Shown: piece after piece, positions 20,518 to 31,500 of the stretch
How the letters are laid out: every line of letters begins with the position of its first letter
Numbering within the stretch: position 1 is the first letter of the stretch
NCBI GenBank assembly: GCA_965240325.2
Contig: OZ251240.1
Span: 1,550,001-1,614,000, forward strand
Direction: 5' to 3'
Length of the DNA: 64,000 nucleotides
Source of the DNA: Rebecca billardiae RCC1528
Lineage: Eukaryota > Haptophyta
Program-made: the position numbers and the translations under genes
The notes under the pieces: model-generated
Seen by the model: the letters and a program-made list of their open reading frames with translations, nothing else
Databases searched by the model: none
What the model was told of the DNA's origin: nothing

Positions 20518-21117
20518 ATGGTGGCGCGCAGGCTCCTCGCGGTCGTGGCGGTGGTGGGAGGGCCGCTCAGCGCGCACGGCTTCGGCGTGGCGCCGGCGCG
20601 CGGCATCTCGCGCGCCACGCCGATCACGCTGCGCGGCGGCGCGTGCATGCGTCCCGACGAGGATGACCCCACCGCTTCGCCGATCATGCAGGCCGTGAAC
20701 TGGCTCTCGCAGAGCGTGCAGCAGTCGCCGGTCGCGGGCCTGAAGAAGGGGCTCGCCAAGCTGCAGGCGGGCGACTATGACGAGGCGACAACGCGCGCAG
20801 AGCTCGACGCGCTCATCGCCGACAACCCCGTCATGGTCTTCTCCTTCACCACCTGCCCGTTCTGCCTTCGCGCGAAGCAGCTGCTCGATGGGATGGGCGC
20901 CAACTACAAGGCGGTCGAGCTGGACGCCGTCCCAGGCGGCTTTGCGTACCGCGCCGAGCTGGCGCAGCGCACGGGGCGGACCTCCGTGCCGGCTGTCTTC
21001 ATCGGCGGCGAGTTTGCTGGCGGCTGCAACGACGGCGGGCTGGGCGGCGTGGTCGCCCTGGACAACCAGGGCAAGCTGAGGCCGATGCTGAGCAAGGTCG
21101 GCGCGCTCGCGGCGTGA
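20518..21117 (+). CDS. Glutaredoxin, plastid-targeted, CPFC active site
   Basis: Glutathione-dependent disulfide reductase of 199 residues. The C-terminal half is a glutaredoxin fold: FSFTTCPFCLRAKQLLD with dithiol active site CPFC at 113-116, the cis-Pro loop TSVPAVFIGGEF (155 onward) and the GGCNDGG glutathione-binding loop. The N-terminus has a signal-like segment (MVARRLLAVVAVVGGPLSA) followed by GFGVAPARG and a basic, Ser/Thr-containing stretch. This fits the bipartite targeting sequence of complex plastids, where a Phe often follows the cleavage site. Residues 45-100 form a helical linker. An in-frame ATG at 20383 would bury the signal peptide, so 20518 is preferred. Confidence 0.85.
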   Translation: MVARRLLAVVAVVGGPLSAHGFGVAPARGISRATPITLRGGACMRPDEDDPTASPIMQAVNWLSQSVQQSPVAGLKKGLAKLQAGDYDEATTRAELDALIADNPVMVFSFTTCPFCLRAKQLLDGMGANYKAVELDAVPGGFAYRAELAQRTGRTSVPAVFIGGEFAGGCNDGGLGGVVALDNQGKLRPMLSKVGALAA

Positions 21118-22192
21118 AGCCGTCGCGGCCGAGCGCGTGGCGGCCTGCGGCTGCGTGGGCAGCGATCGGCAGGCCGCCCGGGTGAGCACCATCGGGCCAA
21201 GTGGGATCTCACAGTGAGTCCGACTCGGGGCATCAACTCGCAGCGCACGGTGACGGCCCTGCTGCGTCGCCGGGATGGGCCTGTGCCACCCGCCCTGAAC
21301 CGGGCCCAGTGAACGAACTTGTCGTCGACGTTGTCACACAGTGTTACGACGCGCGTTGGTGTCGACTGTCGTTACGTAAGGTACTCGTCAGTACGTACAT
21401 GTATATATATAGTCAACGGTATACTCACAGCATCGTCCGTTGACTCGATGACGCCTACTACTACTAGGCCTTCGAGCTACCACATGACTGCACTCTGCAG
21501 GCCGAAATACGACAACTGATGCCGTACTCAGAATCGGCAGATGATACGCGGTTGCGGTTATTATAATCGTCGGTTATCGAGTCACACGCCCGCCACTCAC
21601 CGGGTCACCAACACCGCACACGGGCCGCGCCGCGCACGGCGGTCACTCCGCAACCGCCTTCGGGGCCGAGAGAGTAGTGGCCTCACACTGTCGATGACTA
21701 GCGCTATATAGCTACATACATGCTGCCAGTAGTCTGACGGTCGGCTGTCGGCCGGGCGCCTAGTCGCTCCTGACCGGGGCACCTGGCCTGCCAGCCCGCG
21801 GGGCCGGTGGCGGGCTGGGCCGCGATCGTGCGGGCAGTGCGGCAGTGCCGCGCCCGGCCCCGGGGCCGGTCCGATCACGGCATCCGCGCCGCGAGCGGCC
21901 GAGTGGCATAATCGGACTGATGGCACATACGCAGCCCGGGAGACATTTTCGCATATGTACACAAGTGTCCGGAACGCTCCCGGACTGTGCTGAAATCTGA
22001 GTAGTAGTGGGGGCGGGGGGGGGGGGACCGGAGCCGGAGCCGACTGTCACAGTCGTAAGGCCGCGTACCGCGCTCAGCAGCCTGCACCAACACACCGCCG
22101 GCCGGCGCCGCCGCACCGTGACCGTTGCCACCGGGTCAAGACGGTCACTAGTTGCCACCGCGTCGGCTCGTCGTGCCGAATCTGAATAATGA

Positions 22193-22248
<56 letters not shown>

Positions 22249-22662
22249 GTATAATAATCTGACGATGCCGGAATCTTCGACTTCTTAATCTTACGGCACT
22301 AACTAGTAACTTACTCCGACGATCGATGAATTCGATGATGATGTTAGATGTAGCAGACACGACGACACTCGTCTGTACTACGAAAACTAGCTATGTATAT
22401 ATGCTGGCTGGATGAGTAGTCCCATGTGCACATTATAGCATCAGCGCCGGCCACACGTAGGTAGAGTCGGAGCCGCAGTGCCATAATGCACCTGTGGCGG
22501 AGTTGCGACGACGACGCGTTACGATGCGGGACCGCGCGAGTCCGACGACGCATCATTCTGACGGCTGGTCAAATGTCGAGCGTCACTGGTGGCAAGGCCA
22601 CGGCGAGCAGCGCGTGCCGCCAGCTGCCTGCCGCGCATCGCGCACGGCGCCTTGCGCCGTGC
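21118..22662. other. Intergenic region with G-run and AT microsatellite
   Basis: About 1.5 kb without a supported gene, 3' of the glutaredoxin and 3' of the small-multidrug-export-like gene. It holds a poly-G run near 22010-22026 and the AT microsatellite listed separately. Confidence 0.5.
22196..22246. repeat. (AT)n microsatellite
   Basis: About 25 perfect AT dinucleotides. Frames running through it give alternating Tyr-Ile and are not genes. Confidence 0.95.
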
Positions 22663-23478
22663 TCACTTCGCCGAGCGCTCCAGCAGGGCGCCGACGCAGA
22701 AGAGGACCATCGCCGCGATCGCGACCGCCGCCCCGTACCACCCTGCGAGCGTGAGCGCCGTCATGATGCCGCCGGCCAAGGCGACGCCGAGGCCGATGGA
22801 GCCGATGGCGAGCGAGAAGGGGATTCCCAGGATGTGCGCGATCATCGCGCCCGTCCAGCCGCCCGTGCCCGGGAGCGGGATGCCGACGAAGAGCGCGAGG
22901 CCGAGCCCGATCGAGCCCTCGTCGATGCCCTTCATCTTGCTGCGCGCCTTGTCGAGGACCGGCTTGAGGAGCTTCTCGACGAGCGGGAGGCGGAGCGCCG
23001 CGAGGAGGAGCGCCACCGCCGCGGTGTTCCCGAGCACGCACACGACGAACGTGCGCAGCGGCGACACGCCCATCCACGCGCCGACCGGCACCGCGCCGCG
23101 CAGCTCGATCACAGGCAGCGTCGAGATGAGCACGAGGATCAGCTCGTTCGGCAGGCCGAATGACTGGAGCCAGAGCGAGAGCTTCTGGCCGATGTGCAGC
23201 TTGGCCGGGGCAGACGCCGACGCCGCGGCCGCCGCCCACGCCGGCATGGTTGCCGCGAGGAGCGGCAGTGCGGCTGCCGTGGTGAGCGCGGCGCGCACGA
23301 GTGGCCGCAGCGGCACGCGCGACGGCTTCTCCAGCACGGCCAGCTTCGGCGCAGGCGCGGGCGCGGCGTGGCTCATCGCCACGAGGCGGGGCGGTGCGAC
23401 CCCTGCGCGCGCCACGTGCGCTCGCCCCAGCGGCGGCGCCGAGAAGCCCAGCAGCGCGATCGTGAATGCCGTGAGCAT
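22663..23478 (-). CDS. Small multidrug export family-like membrane protein, likely plastid
   Basis: 271 residues. The C-terminal 175 residues carry about five membrane segments and match the Sm_multidrug_ex/COG2426 family by motifs such as STLPVIELRGAVPVGAWMG, VLGNTAAV and IPLPGTGGWTGAMIA. The G-x-P/ELRG and PGTGxW motifs are the family hallmarks. Bacterial and plastid relatives are putative transporters whose substrate is not established. The N-terminal 90 residues begin with a hydrophobic signal (MLTAFTIALLGFSAPP) and then a long Ala/Pro/Arg-rich segment with a second hydrophobic AALPLLAATMPAWAA stretch. This resembles a complex-plastid plus thylakoid or envelope targeting sequence. Confidence 0.8.
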   Translation of the reverse strand: MLTAFTIALLGFSAPPLGRAHVARAGVAPPRLVAMSHAAPAPAPKLAVLEKPSRVPLRPLVRAALTTAAALPLLAATMPAWAAAAASASAPAKLHIGQKLSLWLQSFGLPNELILVLISTLPVIELRGAVPVGAWMGVSPLRTFVVCVLGNTAAVALLLAALRLPLVEKLLKPVLDKARSKMKGIDEGSIGLGLALFVGIPLPGTGGWTGAMIAHILGIPFSLAIGSIGLGVALAGGIMTALTLAGWYGAAVAIAAMVLFCVGALLERSAK

Positions 23479-23748
23479 CGTGCCGCCGTCGGGTCGGTGG
23501 TTTGCGCCGACAGCAAGTCGCGTCGGCGGCGCGCGCTGGGCGGGCGGTGCGACCCCGCCAACCGTGGCGGAGGGGTCCGGAAAAAAAGCAGCCGGAATCT
23601 GCTGGTGCGGAGATACACACTGTTAGTGTTAGCAGTGTCTGTAGGCCTGGATCGAATCATGTCGTCGGGCCCTGACTCCTGAGGCAGCCCGAGTCTGAGG
23701 TCCCGGGCCCGGCGGCCGGAGCCTCGAGCCCTTCACAGACAGAGTCGA

Positions 23749-24696
23749 TCATCGATGCCGTGTCGTCGTGTGCGGTCTCGTGCGCAGCATCGCGCGGAGC
23801 TCCGGTGGCACACCGGCGGCCATCAGCGCGCGATGCACCTTCGCGTAGTTGTAGATCTTCCTGTAGTGCGGCGGCGGCGGCGGGCGCGTGCCGCTCAGCG
23901 GGCGCAGCGTCGCCGCGATGTCCTCCAGCCGCGCCGGCAGGCCCCACGCGGTGAGCACGCGCTTGTACGCGACGGCGGAGGCCATGAGCGCGCCCGGGTC
24001 GTGCGTGAACTCGGCGAGCGCCTCGGTGGTCACGTCGAACGGCGGCATGGCGTAGCCCCGCGCGGCCAGCTTCAGGCGCCGCGTGCGAGCCAGCCGGTGC
24101 AGCTTTGCGAGGTGGGGCACGATCGCGCTCACGTTGATGCGCGCGAACGCGGGCGGCGGCGGCGCGCCGAACTTGGGCCTTCGAAGGAAGCACGCCGGCG
24201 CCGCGGAGCCGTTGCGGTAGACGGGCACGCCGACCCCGTGCCCGGTCATCGAGACGAAGCAGTCGACGATGTTGCACACCGCCTTGTCGAGCGCGTTGGC
24301 GCGGTACACGTGGACGACGCGCGCGCGCACGGCTTGGAACGCGCGCGCCATCGCCTCGCTGTGCAGCTCGCGGATGTCCGCCTTGAAGACGAGCGCGCGG
24401 CCGCGCGCCTTTTGTCGCTCGTACATGGCCAGGAACGCGCCCGCCTCGCCTCGCTCGGGCGTGTACAGCGGGTTCTTCTCCTTTCTCAGCAGCTCGAACT
24501 CGTGCATGCCGACCGCCACGCGCGTCACGTTGGCGACGAGCCTGCGCAGCGTGCCGGTGACGAAGGTCGAGCCGGCGCAGCCCTGCATCGCGACTGCGCG
24601 CGGAGCGACGTCCACGGCTTGCGCGGCGACGGCGTGCAGCGCGGCCGCTGTGGTAGCCAAGACCGTCAGCGCGCTCAGGCGGGCGGGGCGCGCCAT
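23749..24696 (-). CDS. Sulfotransferase-like secretory protein
   Basis: 315 residues with an N-terminal signal peptide (ALTVLATTAAALHAVAAQA). MQGCAGSTFVTGTLRRL resembles the PAPS 5'-phosphosulfate loop of Stf0/Sulfotransfer-type enzymes. VVHVYRANALDKAVCNIVD fits the 3'-phosphate site, where an Arg and a Ser/Cys are expected. The residues between them are not diagnostic, so a family assignment beyond sulfotransferase-like is not safe. The C-terminus ends in a basic, Pro-containing tail. The gene is downstream of, and co-oriented with, the export-like gene's neighbour GH81 but separated from it by about 700 bp. Confidence 0.65.
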   Translation of the reverse strand: MARPARLSALTVLATTAAALHAVAAQAVDVAPRAVAMQGCAGSTFVTGTLRRLVANVTRVAVGMHEFELLRKEKNPLYTPERGEAGAFLAMYERQKARGRALVFKADIRELHSEAMARAFQAVRARVVHVYRANALDKAVCNIVDCFVSMTGHGVGVPVYRNGSAAPACFLRRPKFGAPPPPAFARINVSAIVPHLAKLHRLARTRRLKLAARGYAMPPFDVTTEALAEFTHDPGALMASAVAYKRVLTAWGLPARLEDIAATLRPLSGTRPPPPPHYRKIYNYAKVHRALMAAGVPPELRAMLRTRPHTTTRHR

Positions 24697-25395
24697 CGTG
24701 CAGGGACACCGGCCGGCACTCCGGCAGCATGAGCGATTGGAGCGCGATATTATTGATTGTAGAAAAGAAATTCACTCGTCGTCACCGTCATCCGCGCGAA
24801 TATCGCCGCGCCCGTGCTCGAATACTGAAGATGCGCACTATTATTATGCTATACGCTACAGGCCGCCGCCAGAGGTGATGTGTAGTCGTCTTGGTATGTT
24901 CATCATCATGCAGATATAGACTGTAATGAGCACGCAGAGCATCGTCCGACTGTGAGTGTCAGATGTCGCGCGCGCTCGGGCAGCAGCGCCGCGCGGCGGT
25001 GGCGGCGCCTAAGCCCGGGCACATCTGACAGCAGAGCGCGAGTGCGGCCAGCGCATGCGTCGGCAGGGCGGGGCGGCGGTGCGAGCAGTGCCAGTCCAGC
25101 ACGGCGCGCGCGCGCGCGCGGCTGCGCGTGCCCCACGCCGGCCGCTGCGCACGAGGCGAAGCACACTCTGGCTCGGCCGCGCGCCGGGCGCGTGCGGCCC
25201 TGCGAGTGCGCGCGCGTGAGAGAGAGGCAGGGGAGTCCAAGAAGAGTCCAAACGGAAGGAAGGTTGGGCCGCGCGGCGTCGAGAGCGGCCGCGCAGGCCC
25301 TCGCCGCCGGCGCGAAGCCCGCGCTGCAGCCCGCCTCCGGCCGCTCACGCCGGCGCCGCCGCCCACGGCGCCGCCGGCGGTACGCGGCCGTCCGC
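24697..25395. other. Intergenic region
   Basis: No supported gene. The first 250 bp are AT-richer and probably hold the promoter of the minus-strand sulfotransferase-like gene. The rest is GC-rich 3' flank of the GH81 gene, with a GC-dinucleotide run near 25105-25125. Confidence 0.45.
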
Positions 25396-27343
25396 TCACG
25401 GCGCCGCCGGCGTGATGGCGTAGGCGGGCGGCGGCGCAGTCGGCCGCGTGCCGATCCAATACAGCATGTTGGTGCGCGAGCCGCCGTCCTCGTAGACGCT
25501 CACCTTGGCGTCGAGCTCGCCGCGCGCGGCGGGCGGGTCGTAGATGGCGTGCAGCGCGACGACGAACGGCACCCAAGGCGTGTCCATCCCGTCGAAGCTG
25601 CCCATCGACGCATACTGCTCGCGCACAAAATCGGCGGGCAGCAGCGCCTCGGTGACGGGCGTGATCGGCATGATGTTGATGCCGACGACGTACTCGGCCT
25701 TCTCGCCGAACCAGGTGGAGGCCTCGACGTCGGAGGCGCCGACGATGCCCATCATGCGCACGCGCTTCACGAGCGACGCGTCGTACACCTGCGACGTCGA
25801 GGGCACGTGCCAGTACCGGTGCGCCGCGCGCAGCTCCATAGCGAGCAGCAGCCGCGCCCAGTCGGCGAGCTCGGGCGCGCCGACCGCGTCCGCGGCGAGC
25901 GCGGCGCCGTAGTACGCGTTCACCGCCTCGGAGGAGGACTCCTGCGACTTGGAGTCGGGCATCGGGAAGAGCCCCGACGCCCACGAGTGCCCGTCGTACA
26001 GATCCTTGTGCCGCGCCGTCGGGAAGCGCGCGCCCTTGGCGTCGGCGGCGCCGAGCGGCGCGGCAAAGTCGTGAACCAAGTCGAGGATCGCGCCGCGGTG
26101 CCTTGCGCACAGCCCGGCGTCCATCTTGCACGCGACGGCGGCGGCGTAGGTGAGGTAGCCGTAGTGGAAGTGGTGGTCGTTGTACCGCCCGTTGCCGTAG
26201 TCCGCGCGCGACGACGCGAGGCCGGTGCGCGTGCACAGCCCGCCGTACACCGAATCGTACACGAGCGCCCCCGAGCCGCGCGCGTCCGGCGCGCCGAGCG
26301 CGACGTTGGCGGCGCTCAGCCACGGGTCGAGCGCGGTGCTGAGCGCCTCGCTCGCGGCGCGCCGGCTCTCCTCGTCGGCGAGCTGCTCGGCGATCAGCGC
26401 GAGGCGCGCGAGCCGCGCCGCCTGCTTGCCGAAGCCGTACACGTCCTTTGCGTCGGGGCTCTTCACGTTCGGGTTGGGCTGCGCGAGCTCGGCGTGCAGC
26501 GCCTGCAGAATGTCAGGCACAGCCTGGCCTTGGATGGGCGTGGGCGCGTACCACGAGATCGGGTTGACGGGCTCGCGCACGGCCCACGCGCGCCCCTTGA
26601 CGGGGCTCATCAGCCCCTTGAGCGAGTCGAACTTGGGGTGCGTCTGCGCCTGCCCCGCCGAGAGGGAGTCCATGTGGTGCGGCAGCAGCAGCGTGACGTA
26701 ATCCTCGGCTGACGTGCCCGGCTCGCCGCCCGCGAGGAGCCACTCGAAGCGCAGCTCTGAGGCCTCGCCGCCCTGCGGCATGGCCATGTGGTGCTGCGCG
26801 GAGGCGTTCACGCCGGTGGCGTACGGCGCGCGCGCCAGCTTGAGCAGCGCCGCCTCGTCGTGCTCGCTCCCCGCCATGCCCACGCGCACCGTCCCCACGA
26901 ACCCCTCGCCGAACGTGAGCGCGTTGCCGTCCGCGCCGCGCGTCCACACGAGGTTGACCGGGTGTTGCGTCGCGAGGAGCCAGCGCGCGCCCGAGCCGAG
27001 CGTGAGGCGGAAGAGGCGGCCCGGGCCGACGCGCGTGGGCGCGGGCGGCGGCGGCGACGGCGGCGGGTGGTGCGGCGGCGTGGGCGGCGGCGCGGGCGGC
27101 GGGTGGCGCGGCGGCGACGAGGGCGGCGACGAGGGCGGCGGCGCGGGCGGCGGCTGCGGCGCGGGCGGCGGCGACGGCCCGGCGACGACCGACTGCGCCT
27201 CGTTCCCGCCGACGCCGCAGCACGCGAGCATCACGCCGTTGCTCAGCGGGCAGCAGTCGCCATCGATCATCGCGTCCGCCAGCGGCGCGCACGCAGGGTG
27301 CGCCGAGCAGCGCGCCTTGTCCGCCGCGGCGCCGCGCGCGCGC

Positions 27344-27378
<35 letters not shown>

Positions 27379-28305
27379 GGCGGCGTCGGGCGCGGGCGCG
27401 TCGAGCGCGGCGGTCTCGTTCGTCTCGCCGAGCGCGCGCCCCGCGCCGCCGCCCTTGCCCTTCCCCTTCCCGCCGCCCTTCCCCTTCCCCGCGCCGCTCG
27501 GCGCCGCCGCCCGCGCCGGCGCCGACGGCAGCACGTCCACCTTGACGAAACCAAAGTCAGACTCGAGCCGCGGCGTCGAGCGCACGCCGCCCTTGCGGCC
27601 CCACTCGGTGACGAGCCACGGCGCGCCGCGCGCGAGGCGCGCGACGAACGAGCCGCCCGGGCCGCTCACGTTCATCGCGAGCGTCAGCGCCGACGCCGCC
27701 GTCACGCGGTGCGCGAAGCCGCGGTCGATGCCGGTCGGCGCCGGGCCGTGCTTGTGCGCCTTGGCGACGGTGAGCAGGACGTCGCACGCAAAGTAGTCGG
27801 CCTCCTTCTTGGGCTCGACGTGGCGGCGCGCGGGGCCGTACGAGACCTCGAGCCCCCGCCCCTGGTTGCGCACGGCGTACGGCAGCGGCACCACCGGCAG
27901 CGAGCCCGTCGGGATCTTGTCGTCTCCGAGCGCGAGATTGGTCCACCACGCGCCCGTCGGGAACGGGATCCCGACGGCGCCCCAGTGCGGCGAGGGCTTG
28001 AGCGGGTTGGCGACCTCGTCCCACGGGCCCTGGAGCGCCGCGAGCGGCAGCGCCACCCGCGAGAACGCGAGCGAGCCCGGCGCGTACCCCGCGCGCGACG
28101 CGAGGCCAATCACCGCCGCCGCGGCGACCGAGAGCGCGCAGAGCACGCCGACGCGCGCGCACGACGTGGGCGGGGCGGCGGGCCGGCGGTCGGGGCCGTC
28201 GAGCAGGGGCTCGGCGGCGACGTGCGCCGAGGCGCCCAGCTCGAGGTACGGCGCCTCGCCCTCGCCCGCCTCGCCGCGCGCCGCGCTGGAGATCGCCGGC
28301 TTCAT
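25396..28305 (-). CDS. Glycoside hydrolase family 81 endo-beta-1,3-glucanase, membrane-anchored
   Basis: Hydrolyses beta-1,3-glucan such as the storage glucan chrysolaminarin or wall callose. 969 residues. A membrane anchor (about 50-70, GVLCALSVAAAAVIGLA) follows a short cytoplasmic tail. Next is the GH81 N-terminal beta-sandwich with IPFPTGAWWTNLALGD (about 110). The catalytic (alpha/alpha)6 part holds YGNGRYNDHHFHYGYLTYAAA (about 700) and SQESSSEAVNAYYGAAL (about 785), the signature around the catalytic acids. A WYAP and a STWFGEKAEYVVGI segment support the call. A Pro-rich tract of about 65 residues (PPPAPPPSSPPSSPP type) plus a Lys/Gly-rich stretch and several Cys interrupt the N-terminal domain, which is unusual. 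It is divergent from the C2HC zinc-finger gene. Confidence 0.9.
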
Positions 28306-28503
28306 TTGCGCCTGCCTGCGCGTTCGGCTGCGAGTCGCGTGCTTTGACGACGAGTTGAGTGGCGGCCGGGGAGCTCAAAAGCCGTTTCATCGAGATTTCG
28401 TAAACGAGATGGCATCTGGAGCGCCCGGACCGGCATGGCCTCCAGCCGGACGGAGCGGCCACCGGCCCGCTGCGCGTTGCGATTTGAAGGACGGTGCTCT
28501 GCC
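28306..28503. promoter_or_regulatory. Divergent promoter region
   Basis: 198 bp between the GH81 start codon (minus) and the chosen start of the C2HC gene (plus). Composition is less GC-rich than either gene. Role inferred from layout. Confidence 0.35.
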
Positions 28504-31500
28504 ATGGCGCGGCGGACGACGCTCAGCGCGAGCTTCCTGGAGGGCATGTCGGCGGATGTGCTGGCCGACATTGCGCCGGAGATGGCGCGCAGTCGGACCG
28601 GCTCGTCGCGCTCCGGGAGCGCCGGCACCTCCACCGCGCCGCCGTCGCGCCACGTGTCCGTGCCGAGCACGCCGCCGCGCGCGCGCAGCCGCGCCTCGTC
28701 CGCGGCCGCTTCGCCGCCGGCGCGGCTCGAGCGCACGCTCAGCCCGGGCTTCCTCAGCACGATGTCGGCGGAGGTGCTCGGCGAGCTCGCGGGCGTGCAG
28801 CCGGCGGGCGCCGGCGGGCGCGCCCACGGCCGCGCGAGCGGCGCCGAGGCCGCAGCCACGAGCGCGCTGCTCGACCTCGCCGCCGCGCGCTCCGCCGCCT
28901 CGCCGCCGCGCGCGCGCACGCCGTCGAGCCCGTCCGCCTCGAGCGCGCGCTCGCCGCGCGCGCAGTCGCACCCGTCCAGCCCCGCGCGCGCCGAGCTCGC
29001 CAGCGCATCCGCCGTGCTGCGGGGCACCGCGCCCGCGCCGCCGCCCGCGGCCGGCTCGCGCCGCGGCAGCCGCACGCCTGTCCTCTCAGAGGCGTTCATC
29101 GCGTCGCTCTCGCCGCACGCGCTCGAGGAGCTCGCGCCGGGCGGCGGCGCGTCCTCCGCCGCCTCGCCCGCCGAGCGCTCGCCCGCGGCCCGCTCGGAGC
29201 CGCGGCGCGGCGCGGCGGAGGAGGGCGCGGCGGCCGGTGCGCCCAAGCGCGAGCCGGCGGCGTGTGGCCCAGGCCCAGCGCTGCCGAGCCGGCCGGCGAC
29301 GGCGTCCGTCTCGTTGCGCGCGTACGTCCCGGAGGGCTCCGCGCGCCGCGCGCCGAGCTCGCCGCGTGACGCCGCCGAGCGCGCCGCGCTCGGCGGCGGC
29401 GAGGCGGTGTCGGGTGCCAGCGGCGGCGGCGGCGTGAGCAGCGCCGGGCTCGGGCGGGCCGGCGCACCCGTGCGCGATGGCTACGGCGCGCGCGGCGCCG
29501 AGCCGAGCACCTCGCCGCCGCCGAGCAGCGCCCGGGCCGCGCCGGGCGAGGGCGGCGAGGCCGCGCGGCCGCGCGCCGCCGCGGACGGCGCGGGCGCGAG
29601 CGCGGCCGGCGCGCGCAGCCCGCGCGCCGACGCCTCGGCGGCCGGCAGCTGCTCGCGCGGCGGCAGCAGCAGCCCGGCCGACGCGCGGGCAGAGGCGGCG
29701 GAGCAGAAGGCGGCGGCGGCGCGCGCTCGCTCGCCTGTTGGGGCGGCGCGCGCCGCGCCATCCAGCCCGCGGGCTCGCACGCCGCCGAGCGCCGCCGCCG
29801 TGGCCGCGGGCGGCGCGGCGGCGGCCGAGCTGGCGCGGCCGGCGGCGGCGGCGGAGGGGCGGCGGGCGCCGAGCGGCGGCTCGCCGCCCGAGACCTCCGC
29901 CGCGGCGCGGGCGCACGGGCTTGGCCCGTGGGAGCATGCGGAGCGCGCGGCTGAGCCGGCGGCGCGCGCGCGCTCGGCGGCGGAGCCGCGCCCTCCGCCG
30001 GCGTCGCCCGGCGCGCGGCGCGGCGCGAGCGACGGCGACACGAGCGCGGCCGAGCGGCGCGGCGGCCGAGCCGCCGCCGCCGCCGCGTTCGACGTGACGC
30101 CGCCGCCGGCCGCGCGGAGCGGCGGCGGAAGCGTCGGCCGAAGCTTCCGGCTGGTCGTGTGCCACGTGTGCGGGCGCGAGCACGGCGCGCCCTCGCTGCG
30201 CATGCACGTGAGCGCGTGCCTGCGCCGCCGCGAGGCGGAGCAAGACGCGCTGCCGCCCGCGCTGCGCACGCGGCCGCCGCAGCTGCGCGCGGGCGCGCCG
30301 TCGCCGCCGCGCGCGTCGAATGTGCCCGGCCGTTACTTTGACGGTTACAACGAGGCGGCGCGCGAGGCGTACGAGCGCTCGCTGCCGGTGTGCACGCGGT
30401 GCAAGGCGCCCTTCCGCCCGACGGCCGACGGCGCGGGCGGCGCCGCCGGGCCGCCGCGCGCGGCCTCGGCGCGGCGCCGCCCGCGCGGCGCCGGCGCCGC
30501 CGGCGCGTGCGTGTGCGCAGACTGTGGCGGCGCGGCGCGCGCCGGCCGGCGCGACGGGGCGGAGCGCGCGGCGCTCGCGCACGGCTCGTTCGTGACGGTG
30601 GTCGAGCCGGCGGTCGGCGCCGAGCGGAGCGCGCGCGAGGCGCGCCGCGCCGCGGCGGCGGCGAGCGTCGAAGTGGCGTGGGCGGAGGCGCACGCGCGCG
30701 AGGCGGCGGCGCGGCGCGCGCGCGAGGGGCGTTGGCGCGAGGCTGCGGGCGGCGGCGGCGGGCAGCCGGGCTCGCCGTACGCGGAGGCGCAGCACCGAGC
30801 CGCGCGCGCGCGCGCGGGCGCGCCGATGCCGCCGGCGGGCGTCGCGAGCGCGCGCGCCGGCGGCGCCGAGCGCGGCGCGGGCGCGGGCGGGCCCGGCGGG
30901 CCGTGCGGCGCCGGCGGCGCGCGCGGCGCGCACGGCGGCGGCTGGCGCGGCGGCGGCGCGGCGGCGGCGGCGCGGCAGTCGGCCGGGACGCAGTACGAGC
31001 CGCCGCACCCGTCGGACGCGGAGCTCGCGCTGCTCTACACCGCGCGGCTCGCCGCGGTCCCGCTGCCGGCCGCGGCGCGCGCCGGCGGCGCGGCCGCGGC
31101 CGCGCCCGCCGCGCCGCCCGGCGGCGCGGCCGGCGCCGGCGCTGCGCTCGCGACGTGCGAGCGCGTGCGCGCGCTCGAGGCGTCCGCGGCCGAGATCGCG
31201 GCGGAGGTGGCCGCCGCGGCGGGGGAGGATGCGGCCGCGCTCGTCGAGGAGGCGAACGCCGACGCGGAGGCCGCGGCGGCCCTGGCCGCCGGCGCGCGCG
31301 AGCGCGCCGTCGCGGAGGCGCGCGCGGCGCACCGCGCAGCGGCCGCGGCGACGGCGGCGCGCGCCGAAGCGGACGCGCTGCGCGCGCGCGCGCCGCCGCC
31401 TCCCCGGCCGCCGCCGCCGCCCGCGGGCGGCGTGCCGCCCGCGGACGAGGAGGCGGAGGCGGAGCGCCGCGCGCCGCGAGCGCCCGCCGCCCCGCCGCCT

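Noticed and set aside
20254-21192. Upstream extension of the minus-strand DUF2358-SOUL frame to a 606-residue protein
   Set aside because: The extra 313 codons are the antisense of the glutaredoxin gene and contain no domain; they stay open because of GC bias.
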